A model generated the notes under the pieces. It made no database searches, was not told the origin of the DNA, and worked only from the letters and a program-made list of their open reading frames with translations. The position numbers and the translations under genes were made by a program. Positions 7,042-15,453 of a stretch of DNA of 33,258 bases are shown one piece after another. How positions within the stretch are numbered: position 1 is the stretch's first letter; each line of letters opens with the position of its first letter. Origin of the DNA: Aquisalimonas sp. (GTDB lineage Bacteria > Pseudomonadota > Gammaproteobacteria > Nitrococcales > Aquisalimonadaceae); the NCBI GenBank assembly GCA_007126095.1, contig SLBZ01000132.1, positions 1 through 33,258 of the forward strand, written 5' to 3'.

Positions 7042-9312
7042 TTACTTGCCGGCACGGACCAGACCACCGAGGCCGGCCTGCTCCAAGGCGCGGTTCAGCA
7101 GGCGTCGCACGTCGGCGGGATTCTCCAGCGTCAGCGCCTCTTCGAGCAGCGAGGTCGCCTGTTGGCGGGTAAAACTGCGAATCACCCACTTCACCTTCAG
7201 GAGGCTCGAGACGCTCATGCTCAGGCCGTGGACGCCAAGCCCCAGCAACAGAATGGCGGACGCCGGATCACCGGCCATGGCACCACAGACACTCACATGG
7301 CAGTTATTGCGCTCGCCCGCCTCCACCACCTGGCGTACCGCCTGCAGCACCGCGGGGTGAAGCTCGTCGTAGAGGCCGGCCACCCGCGAGTTGTTGCGAT
7401 CCACCGCCAGCAGGTACTGAGTGAGGTCGTTGCTGCCGATGGAGAGGAAGTCCACGCGCCGGGCCAGGCTGTCCGCCTGGTATACCGCCGACGGCACCTC
7501 CACCATCACCCCGAGCGGGGGCATGGCCACCTCCAGCCCCTCTTCCGCCAGCTCCTCGCGGGCCCGGTCCAGCAACACGCGGGTTTCATCCACCTCCTGC
7601 ACCCGACTGATCATGGGGAGGAGAATGCGCAGATTGCCGCAATCCGCATTGGCCCGCAGCATGGCCCGCAGCTGGGTAAGAAAGATCTCGGGGTGGTCCA
7701 GGGTCAAACGGATACCACGCCAGCCGAGAAACGGGTTCTCCTCGCGGACCGGGAAATAGGGCAGCGGCTTGTCACCGCCCACGTCCAGCGTGCGCAGCAC
7801 CACCGGGCGTGGCACGAACGGCTCCAGCACCTGCCGGTAGACTACGGTCTGCTCGTCTTCCCCCGGAAACCGCTCGCGCACCATGAACGGGAACTCGGTG
7901 CGGTGCAGGCCGATACCGTCACAGCCGCTGGCCAGCGACGACGTGATGTCCGACATCAGGCCGGTGTTGGCATACAGACCCATGGGAAAGCCACAGGGCG
8001 TGCGGGCCGGCTCGTCGCGCAGGGTCTGCAGATCGCGGGAGAGCTCCGCGTCCTCGCGCAGCAGACGCCGGTACTCCTTCTGTGCCCGCTTGTCCGGGTC
8101 GATATGCACGCGACCGCTGTAGCCGTCGACGATGAGCTGCTTGTTCTCGAGCCGACCCACGGGCAGCTCGGCGACGCCCATGACTGCGGGGATATTCAGG
8201 GCGCGGGCGAGAATGGCCACATGGGAGTTGCCGGATCCGCGCGCGGTCACCACGCCCACCAGCCGCTCCGTGGGAATCTCCGCCAGCTGCGAGGCGCTGA
8301 TCTCCTCACCAACCAGAACCGTGCCCTCGGGGACCGAGCGTGTATCGCCACTGTCCATCTGCAGGCGCATGAGAATGCGCCGTCCCACGTCGCGGATGTC
8401 GCTGGCGCGCTCCCGCAGGTAGGGGTCTTCCATCTCGTCGAAGACGCTGACGTATTGGGCAATGCTGTCGCGCAAGGCGCCGCAGGCCCAGTTGCCCTCA
8501 AGAATGCGCTGCTCGGTGCCCTCCACGAGACTCTCGCTGTCGAGCATCTTGAGGTAGACATCGAACATCATGTGCTCGTCCGACGAAATGGCGTCCGCGA
8601 GGCGATCGGCCAGGTCCTGCACCTCGGCGCGGACAGCCTTGAGCGCTGCCCGGAACGCCGCCACCTCGCCCTCCGCATCCTCGACGGCGCGGTCGGGCAC
8701 GGCGAACAGATCCGCCGGCGAGTAGGCCACCATGGCGCGGCCGAAAGCCACCCCCGGCGCCCCCGGAACCCCCTCCAGGGCCCGGCGCGTCACCGGCAAC
8801 GGCGTCGGCAACCCGCCGCTGGATTCACCGCCACTGGCCTCGCTGTGGGCAATGGCGCCGGAGAGCTGCGCCGCCATGGTGACGATGAACGCCACCTCTT
8901 CTTCGCCGAACCGTCGGCGGGCGGTCTGCTGCACCACCAGCACGCCCAGCAGGCGGCGAAAATGGATGATCGGGGCACCCAGGAAGGAGTGGAACTTCTC
9001 CTCACCGGTCTCCGGGAAATAGCGAAAGCGCGGATGGGCCTCGGCATTCTCCAGATTCAGCGGCTCCTTGCGCTCGCCCACCAGCCCCACTAGGCCCTCG
9101 TCGAAGCGCAGGCGCACCTGTCCCACCGCGTCTGGATTCAATCCTCGGGTGGCCATCAGCACGTATTCCTGGGTGTCCTGGTCCACCAGATAGACGGAAC
9201 ACACGTCCACATTGGTGGTATCGGCCACGCGCTTGACGATGATATTCAGCGCATGCTGCAGCCCGCGGGCCGCATTGACCTCCTGGATGATGCTGTGAAG
9301 GGTCTGGAGCAT
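7042..9312 (-). CDS. ptsP: Phosphoenolpyruvate-protein phosphotransferase PtsP (enzyme I-Ntr)
   Basis: First enzyme of the nitrogen-related PTS: it takes phosphate from PEP and passes it to NPr (PtsO) and then PtsN, a regulatory cascade sensing nitrogen and potassium. 756 aa (E. coli PtsP is 748). There is an N-terminal GAF domain (about residues 15-155). The phosphohistidine domain follows, with active His364 in TARGSGNSHVAIL. The C-terminal PEP-binding TIM barrel shows GIGLHRTEFPFM, GSNDLTQYLLAVDRNN and VCGAMAGDP. The start at 9312 (MLQTLHSIIQEV) matches the family; an open frame further upstream is non-homologous. It follows rppH by 133 bp, the same pairing as in E. coli and Pseudomonas. 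Confidence 0.96.
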   Translation of the reverse strand: MLQTLHSIIQEVNAARGLQHALNIIVKRVADTTNVDVCSVYLVDQDTQEYVLMATRGLNPDAVGQVRLRFDEGLVGLVGERKEPLNLENAEAHPRFRYFPETGEEKFHSFLGAPIIHFRRLLGVLVVQQTARRRFGEEEVAFIVTMAAQLSGAIAHSEASGGESSGGLPTPLPVTRRALEGVPGAPGVAFGRAMVAYSPADLFAVPDRAVEDAEGEVAAFRAALKAVRAEVQDLADRLADAISSDEHMMFDVYLKMLDSESLVEGTEQRILEGNWACGALRDSIAQYVSVFDEMEDPYLRERASDIRDVGRRILMRLQMDSGDTRSVPEGTVLVGEEISASQLAEIPTERLVGVVTARGSGNSHVAILARALNIPAVMGVAELPVGRLENKQLIVDGYSGRVHIDPDKRAQKEYRRLLREDAELSRDLQTLRDEPARTPCGFPMGLYANTGLMSDITSSLASGCDGIGLHRTEFPFMVRERFPGEDEQTVVYRQVLEPFVPRPVVLRTLDVGGDKPLPYFPVREENPFLGWRGIRLTLDHPEIFLTQLRAMLRANADCGNLRILLPMISRVQEVDETRVLLDRAREELAEEGLEVAMPPLGVMVEVPSAVYQADSLARRVDFLSIGSNDLTQYLLAVDRNNSRVAGLYDELHPAVLQAVRQVVEAGERNNCHVSVCGAMAGDPASAILLLGLGVHGLSMSVSSLLKVKWVIRSFTRQQATSLLEEALTLENPADVRRLLNRALEQAGLGGLVRAGK

Positions 9313-9445
9313 GCCGTTCGTCTCAGTCGCGCCCGCGAAACCGCCCCGGACCCGTGCCGGTCGGTTCGCATGGTTGGTTGGTGCAAGATTACAGGAAGGC
9401 GGACGCTTGTCCCATGCCGGATACCCATGCCCGGCCAACAGGTGG

Positions 9446-9955
9446 TCAGCGACGCGCCGCGTCCGGCGCCTTCGCCGCCGCGTCGGGAAACAGTAACGGC
9501 TCCAGCTCGTGCAGCGCCTTGCGGTAGACGTGGCGTTTGAAGAACACCACATCCCTGGCCGGCCGCCAGTAATCGACCCACCGCCAGTCATCGAACTCCG
9601 GGGTCTCGCTGACGTCCAGGCGGACCACACCGTCACCCCCGGTCAGGCGCAGCAGGAACCACTGCTGCTTCTGCCCGACACAGACCGGCCGCTGGTGCCG
9701 ACGCACGAGATGACGCGGCAGGTGGTAACGCAACCATCCGGAGGTAGCCCCGATCAGCTGAACATGCTCCGGCAGCAGCCCGACCTCCTCGTGCAGCTCC
9801 CGGAACAGCGCCTCCTCCGCCGACTCGTTCCGTTTGATGCCTCCCTGCGGAAACTGCCAGGCGTTCTGACCGATTCGGCGCCCCCAGAACACCCGCCCCT
9901 CCCCGTTACAGAGGATAATGCCGACGTTTGCCCTGAATCCATCCGAATCAATCAC
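9446..9955 (-). CDS. rppH: RNA pyrophosphohydrolase
   Basis: Nudix hydrolase that removes pyrophosphate from mRNA 5' ends and so triggers RNase E decay. 169 aa. The Nudix box occupies about residues 38-60, from GGIKRNE through RELHEEVGL, with all key Glu residues present. N-terminal [10 protein letters not shown] and WQFPQGGI are typical of RppH. The start is GTG at 9955; the preceding bases are AT-rich (GGAATAATTTCTAA) with no real Shine-Dalgarno, so translation initiation may be weak or close to leaderless. It is divergent from the HAD gene across a 139-bp gap in which I see no other gene. It is followed by ptsP. Confidence 0.95.
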   Translation of the reverse strand: MIDSDGFRANVGIILCNGEGRVFWGRRIGQNAWQFPQGGIKRNESAEEALFRELHEEVGLLPEHVQLIGATSGWLRYHLPRHLVRRHQRPVCVGQKQQWFLLRLTGGDGVVRLDVSETPEFDDWRWVDYWRPARDVVFFKRHVYRKALHELEPLLFPDAAAKAPDAARR

Positions 9956-10094
9956 TTAGAAATTATTCCAATGTTCGGGTTGATACTCGGCATTGTTCCA
10001 CAAACCATCAAGAACCGGCAAACTGTGCCATACGGCGGCCCAGCCCCACGGGCGGTGCGGCATCAATCTCTGGACCCGAACCAACGGACACGTC

Positions 10095-10757
10095 ATGGCG
10101 CTCGCAATATTCGACCTCGACAACACCCTGCTCCGCGGGGACAGCGACCACCTGTGGGGCCGCTTTCTGGTAAGACGCGGCATCGTCGACGGCCCAGAAT
10201 ACGACGCGGCGAACGACCGTTTCTACCAGCAGTACCTTGAAGGCACCCTGGACCCGCGGGCGTATCTGCGGTTCGCGCTGGAGCCGCTGACCCGCCACGC
10301 GCCGGAGCAGCTCGACGCCTGGCGGCAGGAGTTCGTGCGCGAATGGATTCGCCCGCTGGTCCTGCCGGAAGGGGTCGACCTGGTGCAGCGGCACGCCGAA
10401 CAGGGCGACCGAACGCTCATCATTACCGCCACCAACCGGTTCATCACGGCGCCCATCGCCGACCTGTTCCAGGTGGACGCCCTGCTGGCGTCCACCCCGG
10501 AATGGCGCAACGGCCAGTACACCGGCGAGATCATCGGTCCGATCACGTTCGGCAGCGGCAAGGTTGACGCACTCGAGAAGTGGCTGCAGAAACGGGACGA
10601 CACCCTGCGCGGGAGCTACTTCTACAGCGATTCCCACAACGACCTGCCACTCCTCCACCGGGTGGATCATCCGGTGGCGGTGGACCCGGACGACACGCTG
10701 GATGCCACCGCCCGTGAACGGGGCTGGCGGCGCATCAGCCTGCGGGGCGCCCCGTGA
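10095..10757 (+). CDS. HAD-superfamily IB phosphatase (SerB-like)
   Basis: 220 aa cytosolic haloacid-dehalogenase-fold hydrolase. Motif I is FDLDNTLL with Asp7 and Asp9. Motif II is the Thr in TLIITATN (about 108-114). The motif III Lys is Lys156 (FGSGKVDALEKW). Motif IV is YSDSHNDLPLL (Asp179, Asp183). The helical cap between motifs I and II fits subfamily IB (phosphoserine-phosphatase-like); the substrate is unknown. In Pseudomonas a similar HAD gene neighbours rppH-ptsP, from memory. The start at 10095 is preferred because MALAIFDLDNTLL begins the fold. Its stop overlaps the next gene's GTG by 4 nt, so translation is probably coupled. Confidence 0.9.
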   Translation: MALAIFDLDNTLLRGDSDHLWGRFLVRRGIVDGPEYDAANDRFYQQYLEGTLDPRAYLRFALEPLTRHAPEQLDAWRQEFVREWIRPLVLPEGVDLVQRHAEQGDRTLIITATNRFITAPIADLFQVDALLASTPEWRNGQYTGEIIGPITFGSGKVDALEKWLQKRDDTLRGSYFYSDSHNDLPLLHRVDHPVAVDPDDTLDATARERGWRRISLRGAP

Positions 10758-11116
10758 ACATCCTCAACGGGCTGGCCATCATTCTCGGCTGCCAGTTGGC
10801 CGGGGAAGTGCTGGTGCAGCTCGCCGGGCTCCCCGTCCCCGGCCCGGTGGTGGGCATGGTGCTGCTGCTCGGCGGACTGATCTGGTTCGGTGCTCCGCCG
10901 ACGGGGCTGCGCACCGTCAGCGAGACCCTGCTCCGCTACCTGGCGTTGCTGTTCGTACCGGCCGGAGTCGGCATGATGGCCCATTTCCAGCTCATCGCCA
11001 GAGACTGGCTGGCCATCAGCGTGGCGCTGGTGGTGAGCACGGCGCTGACCCTGATCGCCACCATGCTGGCGCTGCGTGCCATGCTTGCCATGCGCCAGCG
11101 CCGTGGCCGCTCCTGA
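10754..11116 (+). CDS. CidA/LrgA family membrane protein
   Basis: 120 aa, about four membrane segments. The family signature GPVVGMVLLL (about residues 29-38) and FVPAGVGMM are present. LrgA/CidA proteins are holin-like. With LrgB they have been linked to murein hydrolase control in Gram-positives and to transport of pyruvate or glycolate in other bacteria and plastids; the substrate here cannot be told. GTG start at 10754 inside the HAD stop codon (GTGA overlap). It is followed after 8 nt by the LrgB gene. Confidence 0.9.
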   Translation: MNILNGLAIILGCQLAGEVLVQLAGLPVPGPVVGMVLLLGGLIWFGAPPTGLRTVSETLLRYLALLFVPAGVGMMAHFQLIARDWLAISVALVVSTALTLIATMLALRAMLAMRQRRGRS

Positions 11117-11124
11117 GGCGCACC

Positions 11125-11853
11125 ATGGTCACGGAAGAGCTCACCGACATCTGGGTCTATCTGGCCACCTCGCCGCAGCTCTGGCTGACCATGACGCTGC
11201 TGGTGTTCCTGTTCAGCACCTGGCTGAACCGCCGCCTCGGCGGCAGCCCCGCGCTACACCCGGTGTTGCTGTCCATGGGGCTGCTGATCGGCATTCTACT
11301 GCTCACCGACACCGACTACGACACCTACTTCGAGGGTGCCCAGTTCATCCATTTCATGCTCGGCCCCGCCACCGTGGCACTGGCCATCCCTCTGTACGAC
11401 CACCGCCGGCAGATCCGCGACTGGCTCGCTCCACTGCTGGTGGCCGGCATCACCGGCACCACGGTGGCCGCACTGTCCGCCATCGCCGTCGGCGCGGTGC
11501 TGGGCGGCAGCCCGGCCAGCCTGATGTCCCTGGCACCAAAATCCGTCACCTCACCCATCGCCATGGGTGTGGCCGAACAACTGGGCGGCCTGCCCTCGCT
11601 CACCGCCGCCCTGGTGCTTATCACCGGCAGTCTCGGCTGCATCATGGCCCCGGCCATCATCCGCCTCATGCGGATTCGCGATGATGCCGTGAAGGGGTTC
11701 GCCATGGGGCTCACGGCCCACGGACTGGGCACGGCTCAAGCGTTCAGCATCAGCGCCACCGCCGGCGCCTTTGCCGGGCTGGGCCTCAGCCTTGCCGGTC
11801 TCATCACCGCCTTTCTGCTGCCGTTGTTGATCGCGTGGATGCCGGTGGGGTAA
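11125..11853 (+). CDS. LrgB family membrane protein
   Basis: 242 aa with about six membrane segments, partner of the preceding LrgA/CidA protein. Typical LrgB features are LGPATVALAIPLY, the PKSVTSPIAM segment, GLPSLTAALVLITG and GLTAHGLGTAQAF. ATG start at 11125, eight nt after the LrgA stop. The HAD-lrgA-lrgB trio is packed as one operon. It converges with the phosphoribosyltransferase gene with only 7 bp between, so no room for a separate terminator. Confidence 0.93.
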   Translation: MVTEELTDIWVYLATSPQLWLTMTLLVFLFSTWLNRRLGGSPALHPVLLSMGLLIGILLLTDTDYDTYFEGAQFIHFMLGPATVALAIPLYDHRRQIRDWLAPLLVAGITGTTVAALSAIAVGAVLGGSPASLMSLAPKSVTSPIAMGVAEQLGGLPSLTAALVLITGSLGCIMAPAIIRLMRIRDDAVKGFAMGLTAHGLGTAQAFSISATAGAFAGLGLSLAGLITAFLLPLLIAWMPVG

Positions 11854-11860
11854 GGCCGAG

Positions 11861-12409
11861 CTACGCTCCCGGAAACAGAGGCAGGTGCGCCAGCGCGATT
11901 GCACCCTCGCCGGCATCGCCCTCGGTACAGATGGCAGCCCGGGCCGCGACACTGGCACTGGCCAGGGCCATGACCTCTTCCATGCCGGCCAGCGTCGAGC
12001 CGGTGCTGATCACGTCATCCACCAGCACCACCCGCTTGCCCTCCACCAGCTGGCGGTCCTTGGCGTCGAGATACAGGGTCTGTTCGCTGCCGGTGGTGAT
12101 GGACCGGGTCGTGGCGCGCAGGGCATCCCCCATGTACGGCTTCCAGCTCTTGCGCAACACCACGTAGGGGTGACCGGTGCGCACCGACAGGGCGTGGATG
12201 AGCGGGATGCTCTTGGCTTCGGGCGTTACCAGAGTGTCGTAGTCGTGGGCGGCCAGCCGCCCCGCCAGCAGAGTGGCGGCGGTTTCCACCAGCTCCGTGT
12301 CGCCAAGGGTGTTGAGCACTGCGATCCGCAGACCGGGGGCCACCTCCATCAGCGGCAGGTCGCGAGAGACGGTTCCAATGGTCAACCGGTGCGTCTCGGG
12401 GTCGGACAC
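11861..12409 (-). CDS. Adenine-phosphoribosyltransferase-like protein
   Basis: 182 aa type I phosphoribosyltransferase. The PRPP-binding motif VVLVDDVISTGST lies at residues 127-139. TPEAKSIPLIHAL and YVVLRKSWKPYM resemble the Apt substrate region. It is probably a purine-base salvage enzyme, but the exact base cannot be read from the sequence, so no gene symbol is given. The start is GTG at 12409 with GGAGGTG seven bases before it. The frame stays open upstream through a terminator hairpin and the tRNA-Gly gene, which is not coding. It lies downstream of tRNA-Gly on the same strand. Confidence 0.85.
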   Translation of the reverse strand: MSDPETHRLTIGTVSRDLPLMEVAPGLRIAVLNTLGDTELVETAATLLAGRLAAHDYDTLVTPEAKSIPLIHALSVRTGHPYVVLRKSWKPYMGDALRATTRSITTGSEQTLYLDAKDRQLVEGKRVVLVDDVISTGSTLAGMEEVMALASASVAARAAICTEGDAGEGAIALAHLPLFPGA

Positions 12410-12431
12410 GTTACACCTCCCAAACGACAAA

Positions 12432-12458
12432 CGCCCCGAGGGTAACCCCCTCGGGGCG
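12432..12458 (-). terminator. Intrinsic terminator downstream of tRNA-Gly
   Basis: An 11-bp perfect GC-rich stem (12432-12442 with 12448-12458: CGCCCCGAGGG / CCCTCGGGGCG) with a 5-nt loop, followed on the minus strand by TTTGTCGTTTG. The U-run is interrupted but the stem is strong. It lies 12 nt past the tRNA-Gly 3' end and just before the phosphoribosyltransferase ribosome site. Confidence 0.75.
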
Positions 12459-12469
12459 CGTCGGGAATC

Positions 12470-12544
12470 TGGAGCGGGTGATGGGATTCGAACCCACGAC
12501 CCCAACCTTGGCAAGGTTGTGCTCTACCACTGAGCTACACCCGC
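12470..12544 (-). tRNA. tRNA-Gly (GCC anticodon)
   Basis: 75 nt including an encoded CCA end. The acceptor stem is GCGGGTG/CACCCGC and the D arm is GCTCAGTGGTAGAGC. The anticodon loop is TTGCCAA (anticodon GCC) on a CAACC/GGTTG stem. The T arm is GTGGG-TTCGAAT-CCCAT. It reads GGC and GGT (GGU) glycine codons. It has its own promoter and terminator. Confidence 0.97.
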
Positions 12545-12561
12545 GATAACGATGAGGCGGG

Positions 12562-12590
12562 AGTGTAAAAAACGGGCCGGGTCATTGCAA
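12562..12590 (-). promoter_or_regulatory. tRNA-Gly promoter
   Basis: Minus strand: -35 TTGCAA at 12585-12590, 17-nt spacer, -10 TACACT at 12562-12567, about 18 nt before the mature tRNA. The -35 lies in the loop of the hairpin at 12575-12602. Confidence 0.65.
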
Positions 12591-12602
12591 GGTGACCCGG
12601 CC
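12567..12602 (-). terminator. Terminator-like hairpin superimposed on the tRNA-Gly promoter
   Basis: A 10-bp perfect stem (GGCCGGGTCA at 12575-12584 with TGACCCGGCC at 12593-12602), 8-nt loop, followed on the minus strand by CG and six T residues. This has the form of a rho-independent terminator for a minus-strand transcript arriving from the metR side, where no minus-strand gene is apparent. Confidence 0.6.
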
Positions 12603-12698
12603 ACAGGACGGTGGACAAGGAACTGATCATTCCTCATGAGCCCATGGGGTACGGGCGGCCCCTCAGAGCTCAGGAGTATTGTTTGTCAGATCAAAGGG

Positions 12699-12742
12699 TG
12701 AAACAATCTCGCATTCATCATCACGAACATGAGACATATTCA
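12699..12742. promoter_or_regulatory. Candidate MetR operator region
   Basis: TGAGACATATTCA at 12730-12742 is one base from the MetR consensus TGAA-N5-TTCA and overlaps the metR start codon. A further TGAA (12699-12702) and TTCA (12714-12717) lie upstream with longer spacing. A possible -35 TTGTCA is at 12683-12688, but no convincing -10 follows. Confidence 0.35.
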
Positions 12743-13665
12743 TGTTTCTGGATCTCCGACATCTCCGGGCCCTGCTCGCCATCCACGAGAATGGCAACCT
12801 GTCGGCTGCCGCGCAGACGCTGCACATCACCCAGTCGGCGCTGTCGCACCAGCTTCGCAGCCTCGAGGACCACTTTGACACGCCGCTGTTCTTCCGGCGT
12901 TCCCGGCCGCTTCGCTGGACGCCGGCCGGGCAGAAGCTGCTGCAGCTGGCGCAGCGGATCGTCCCGGAAGTGGAGCGCGCCGAGGGCGAGCTCCGCCACA
13001 CTGGCGACGGCCAGCACGGGCGGCTGCACATGGCCGTGGAGTGCCACAGCTGCTTCGAGTGGCTGATGCCCACCCTCGATCGGTATCGCCCCGACTGGCC
13101 CGGGGTGGAGCTGGACCTGTCCATGGGCTTCAGCTTCCATCCGCTGCCCGCTCTCTATCGTGGTGACGTGGATCTGGTCATCACCTCGGACCCTGAAGAG
13201 GATCTGAGCGGCCTCACGTACGTGCCGCTATTCCGCTACGAGATGCTGCTGGCGGTGGGACGGCAGTCACCCCTGGCCGGGCGCGACTGGATCACGCCAG
13301 AGGACCTCACCGACCAGGTCCTGATCACTTACCCCGTCTGCCCCGACCGGCTGGACATCTTCAGCCGCTTTCTGGAGCCCGCCGGGCTGGAGCCTGCCGA
13401 GCGTCGCACGGCGGAGCTGACCGTCATGCTCGTGCAGCTCGTCGCCAACGGCCGCGGTGTTGCCGCGCTGCCGAACTGGGCGCTGCGCGAGTACCAGGAT
13501 CAGGCCAGCGTCCACGCCCGCCCTCTGGGGGAGAACGGGCTCTGGAGTACCCTATATGCGGCGGTCCGCTCCGAAGACAGGGACAAGCCGTTCATCGACG
13601 CCTTCATCCGCCTTGCCCGAGAGCGCACCGCCGAAACGCTCTCGGAGATCATCCCGGCGCGCTGA
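12742..13665 (+). CDS. metR: LysR-family regulator of methionine biosynthesis MetR
   Basis: 307 aa. N-terminal winged helix-turn-helix (about residues 15-60: NLSAAAQTLHITQSALSHQ). The effector-binding domain contains the MetR hallmark AVECHSCFEWLMPTLD (E. coli: AIECHSCIQWLTPALE) and later ITPEDL and LWSTLYAAVR. MetR activates metE, metH and other methionine genes with homocysteine as co-effector. No met gene is adjacent here. ATG at 12742 has no clear Shine-Dalgarno. A MetR-like half-site pair TGAG-N5-TTCA overlaps the start codon (see 12730-12742), suggesting autoregulation. It is divergent from tRNA-Gly. The 197-bp gap also holds the hairpin described separately. Confidence 0.93.
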   Translation: MFLDLRHLRALLAIHENGNLSAAAQTLHITQSALSHQLRSLEDHFDTPLFFRRSRPLRWTPAGQKLLQLAQRIVPEVERAEGELRHTGDGQHGRLHMAVECHSCFEWLMPTLDRYRPDWPGVELDLSMGFSFHPLPALYRGDVDLVITSDPEEDLSGLTYVPLFRYEMLLAVGRQSPLAGRDWITPEDLTDQVLITYPVCPDRLDIFSRFLEPAGLEPAERRTAELTVMLVQLVANGRGVAALPNWALREYQDQASVHARPLGENGLWSTLYAAVRSEDRDKPFIDAFIRLARERTAETLSEIIPAR

Positions 13666-13690
13666 CAACCCCCGGTGGATGGACTATACA
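13662..13690 (+). promoter_or_regulatory. Promoter of the M14 carboxypeptidase gene
   Basis: -35 CTGACA at 13662-13667, 17-nt spacer, -10 TATACA at 13685-13690, each 5/6 to consensus. The metR TGA stop (13663-13665) is inside the -35. Expected start is near 13697, giving a leader of about 35 nt. Confidence 0.55.
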
Positions 13691-13731
13691 AGCGGTGAAT
13701 CCGCACCCCGCGGCTGTCTCCGGATGCGCCC

Positions 13732-15453
13732 ATGGCCGCCATCGACTCCGTCAACCAGGGTTTCCGTCACCGCTACCTGCGCTTCGCCGAGCTGACATCG
13801 CAGCTGCGGGCCTGGGCAGAGACCTACCCCGAAGTCGCCACCCTTCACAGCCTCGGAACCAGCGGCGACGGCCGCGAGATCTGGCTACTGGAGATCGGCC
13901 GCGATCCGGGCAGGCGGCGACCCGCCGTATGGGTGGACGGCAACATGCATGGCACCGAACTGGCCACCTCCAGTGTCGCCCTGGCCATTGCGGAGGCGTT
14001 GCTACGGGTCCACGTGGAGCCTGCCAACGCTGCTGCCGAACTCCCGGCTCCGCTGCTGGAAGCGCTTCGCGACATCCACCTGTACGTCGCCCCACGCCTT
14101 TCTCCCGACGGAGCCGAGGCCGTGCTCGAGCGCGGCGGATTCGTGCGCTCCGTCCCGCGACGCCAGGACACCACCGGCCACGCGTCCTGGTGGCAGCCCC
14201 GAGACATGAACGGCGACGGCTGCTGCCGCTGCATGCGTATCCCCGATGCCGCCGGTGATTTCGTTGCAGCCCCGGATTGTCCCGGCCTGATGCTGCCACG
14301 GCAGATCGACGATCCGCCGCCGTGGTTCCGTCTCTACCCCGAAGGGGAGATCATCGGGTTCGACGGCGAGACCATCCCTGACGCCGACCCGCTGGTGAAT
14401 ACCGCCGATCTCAACCGCAATTTCCCGTGGGACTGGCGACCCGAAGATCAGCAGACCGGAGCCGGTGCATTCCCGGGAAGCGAGCCGGAGACCGCCGCGG
14501 TCATGCGGTTCGCGGAGAACCATCCCAACATCTTCGCCTGGCTCAACCTGCATACTTTCGGCGGCGTGTTCATCCGCCCCCTGGGTACGCAGGCGGATGC
14601 GCACATGCACCCGGGCGACCGGCGCCTCTACCGGCAGCTGGCGGACTGGGCCGCCACGTTCACCGGCTACCCCACGGTCAGCAGCTACGAACAGTTCACC
14701 TACGAGCCGGAACAGCCCCTGCGCGGGGACCTGGTGGACTTCGCCTACCATCAGCGCGGCTGTCTGGCCGTGGCCTGCGAGCTCTGGGACCTGTTCCGGC
14801 GGCTGGACATGCCCACCCCTGCACGGTTCGTGGATCACTACACGGCGCTCGACCGTGACGACCTACAACGCCTGGCGCACTGGGACCGGGACTACAACCA
14901 GGGACGCATCTTCTCCCACTGGACACCGCTGCACCACCCGCAGCTCGGCGCGGTGGAAGTGGGCGGAACCGACCCGGTGATCGGCACCTGGAACCCACCG
15001 CCCGAATCACTGCCGGCTCTCTGCGAGAGCGTCGCCGGCTACTGGCTTCGGGTCGCAGCGCTGCTGCCACGGCTGGTGATTGAAGAGGTGGTGGTCAGCT
15101 GCCTCGACGCGCAGCTGTTCGAGGTCAGTGCGACCATTGCAAACCACGGCTACCTGTCGACCGCCGGGATCCCGTCTGGCGAGACGCTGCCTTGGAACCA
15201 CGGCGTGCTGGCGGAACTGAACCCGCGCGACTGCCGGCTGGCGGCCCCGACCGACGCCCGCCGCGATCTGGGGCACCTGGAGGGCTGGGGCAACGGCGCC
15301 GGCGCCATGCGGCACATGCCCTGGTTCCAGCGCTCCGCGGGGAGTGGTCACCGCCAGACGCTCCGCTGGCTGGTCCACGGCGAAGGCACGCTGGCGCTGT
15401 CGGTGGGCAACGCCCGGCTCGGCTGGATACAGCAGATGATCAGCGCGCGCTGA
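13732..15453 (+). CDS. M14-family zinc carboxypeptidase
   Basis: 573 aa metallopeptidase of the M14 (carboxypeptidase A-like) superfamily. Zinc ligands are His73 and Glu76 (NMHGTE) and His274 (WLNLHTFGG). The catalytic Glu is probably Glu350 in VACELWDLF. NTADLNRNFPW (about 224-233) carries the Asn-Arg that binds the substrate carboxylate. The C-terminal ~170 residues form an extra, probably beta-rich domain. No signal peptide is seen, so a cytosolic role is likely. The substrate is unknown. Cys-rich DGCCRCMRIPDA (residues 162-173) is unusual and could be a structural site. It has its own candidate promoter behind metR. Its 3' end overlaps the convergent pdeM gene by 14 nt. Confidence 0.9.
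   Translation: MAAIDSVNQGFRHRYLRFAELTSQLRAWAETYPEVATLHSLGTSGDGREIWLLEIGRDPGRRRPAVWVDGNMHGTELATSSVALAIAEALLRVHVEPANAAAELPAPLLEALRDIHLYVAPRLSPDGAEAVLERGGFVRSVPRRQDTTGHASWWQPRDMNGDGCCRCMRIPDAAGDFVAAPDCPGLMLPRQIDDPPPWFRLYPEGEIIGFDGETIPDADPLVNTADLNRNFPWDWRPEDQQTGAGAFPGSEPETAAVMRFAENHPNIFAWLNLHTFGGVFIRPLGTQADAHMHPGDRRLYRQLADWAATFTGYPTVSSYEQFTYEPEQPLRGDLVDFAYHQRGCLAVACELWDLFRRLDMPTPARFVDHYTALDRDDLQRLAHWDRDYNQGRIFSHWTPLHHPQLGAVEVGGTDPVIGTWNPPPESLPALCESVAGYWLRVAALLPRLVIEEVVVSCLDAQLFEVSATIANHGYLSTAGIPSGETLPWNHGVLAELNPRDCRLAAPTDARRDLGHLEGWGNGAGAMRHMPWFQRSAGSGHRQTLRWLVHGEGTLALSVGNARLGWIQQMISAR

Noticed and set aside
6982..9093. 703-codon plus-strand open frame opposite ptsP, with similar long frames opposite argC (3786-5111), the helicase (16374-18173), slt (23928-25352) and alaA (31722-33080)
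   Set aside because: These are by-products of very high GC at third codon positions. They show no domain motifs, are His/Gln/Arg-rich, and lie fully opposite well-supported genes.
12410..12514. 35-residue N-terminal extension of the phosphoribosyltransferase
   Set aside because: It would be translated from the terminator hairpin and tRNA-Gly sequence. The GTG at 12409 has a good ribosome site.
12273..12533. Plus-strand 86-aa frame containing GDGIRTHDPNLGK
   Set aside because: This is the well-known false protein produced by translating the antisense strand of a tRNA; it overlaps tRNA-Gly.
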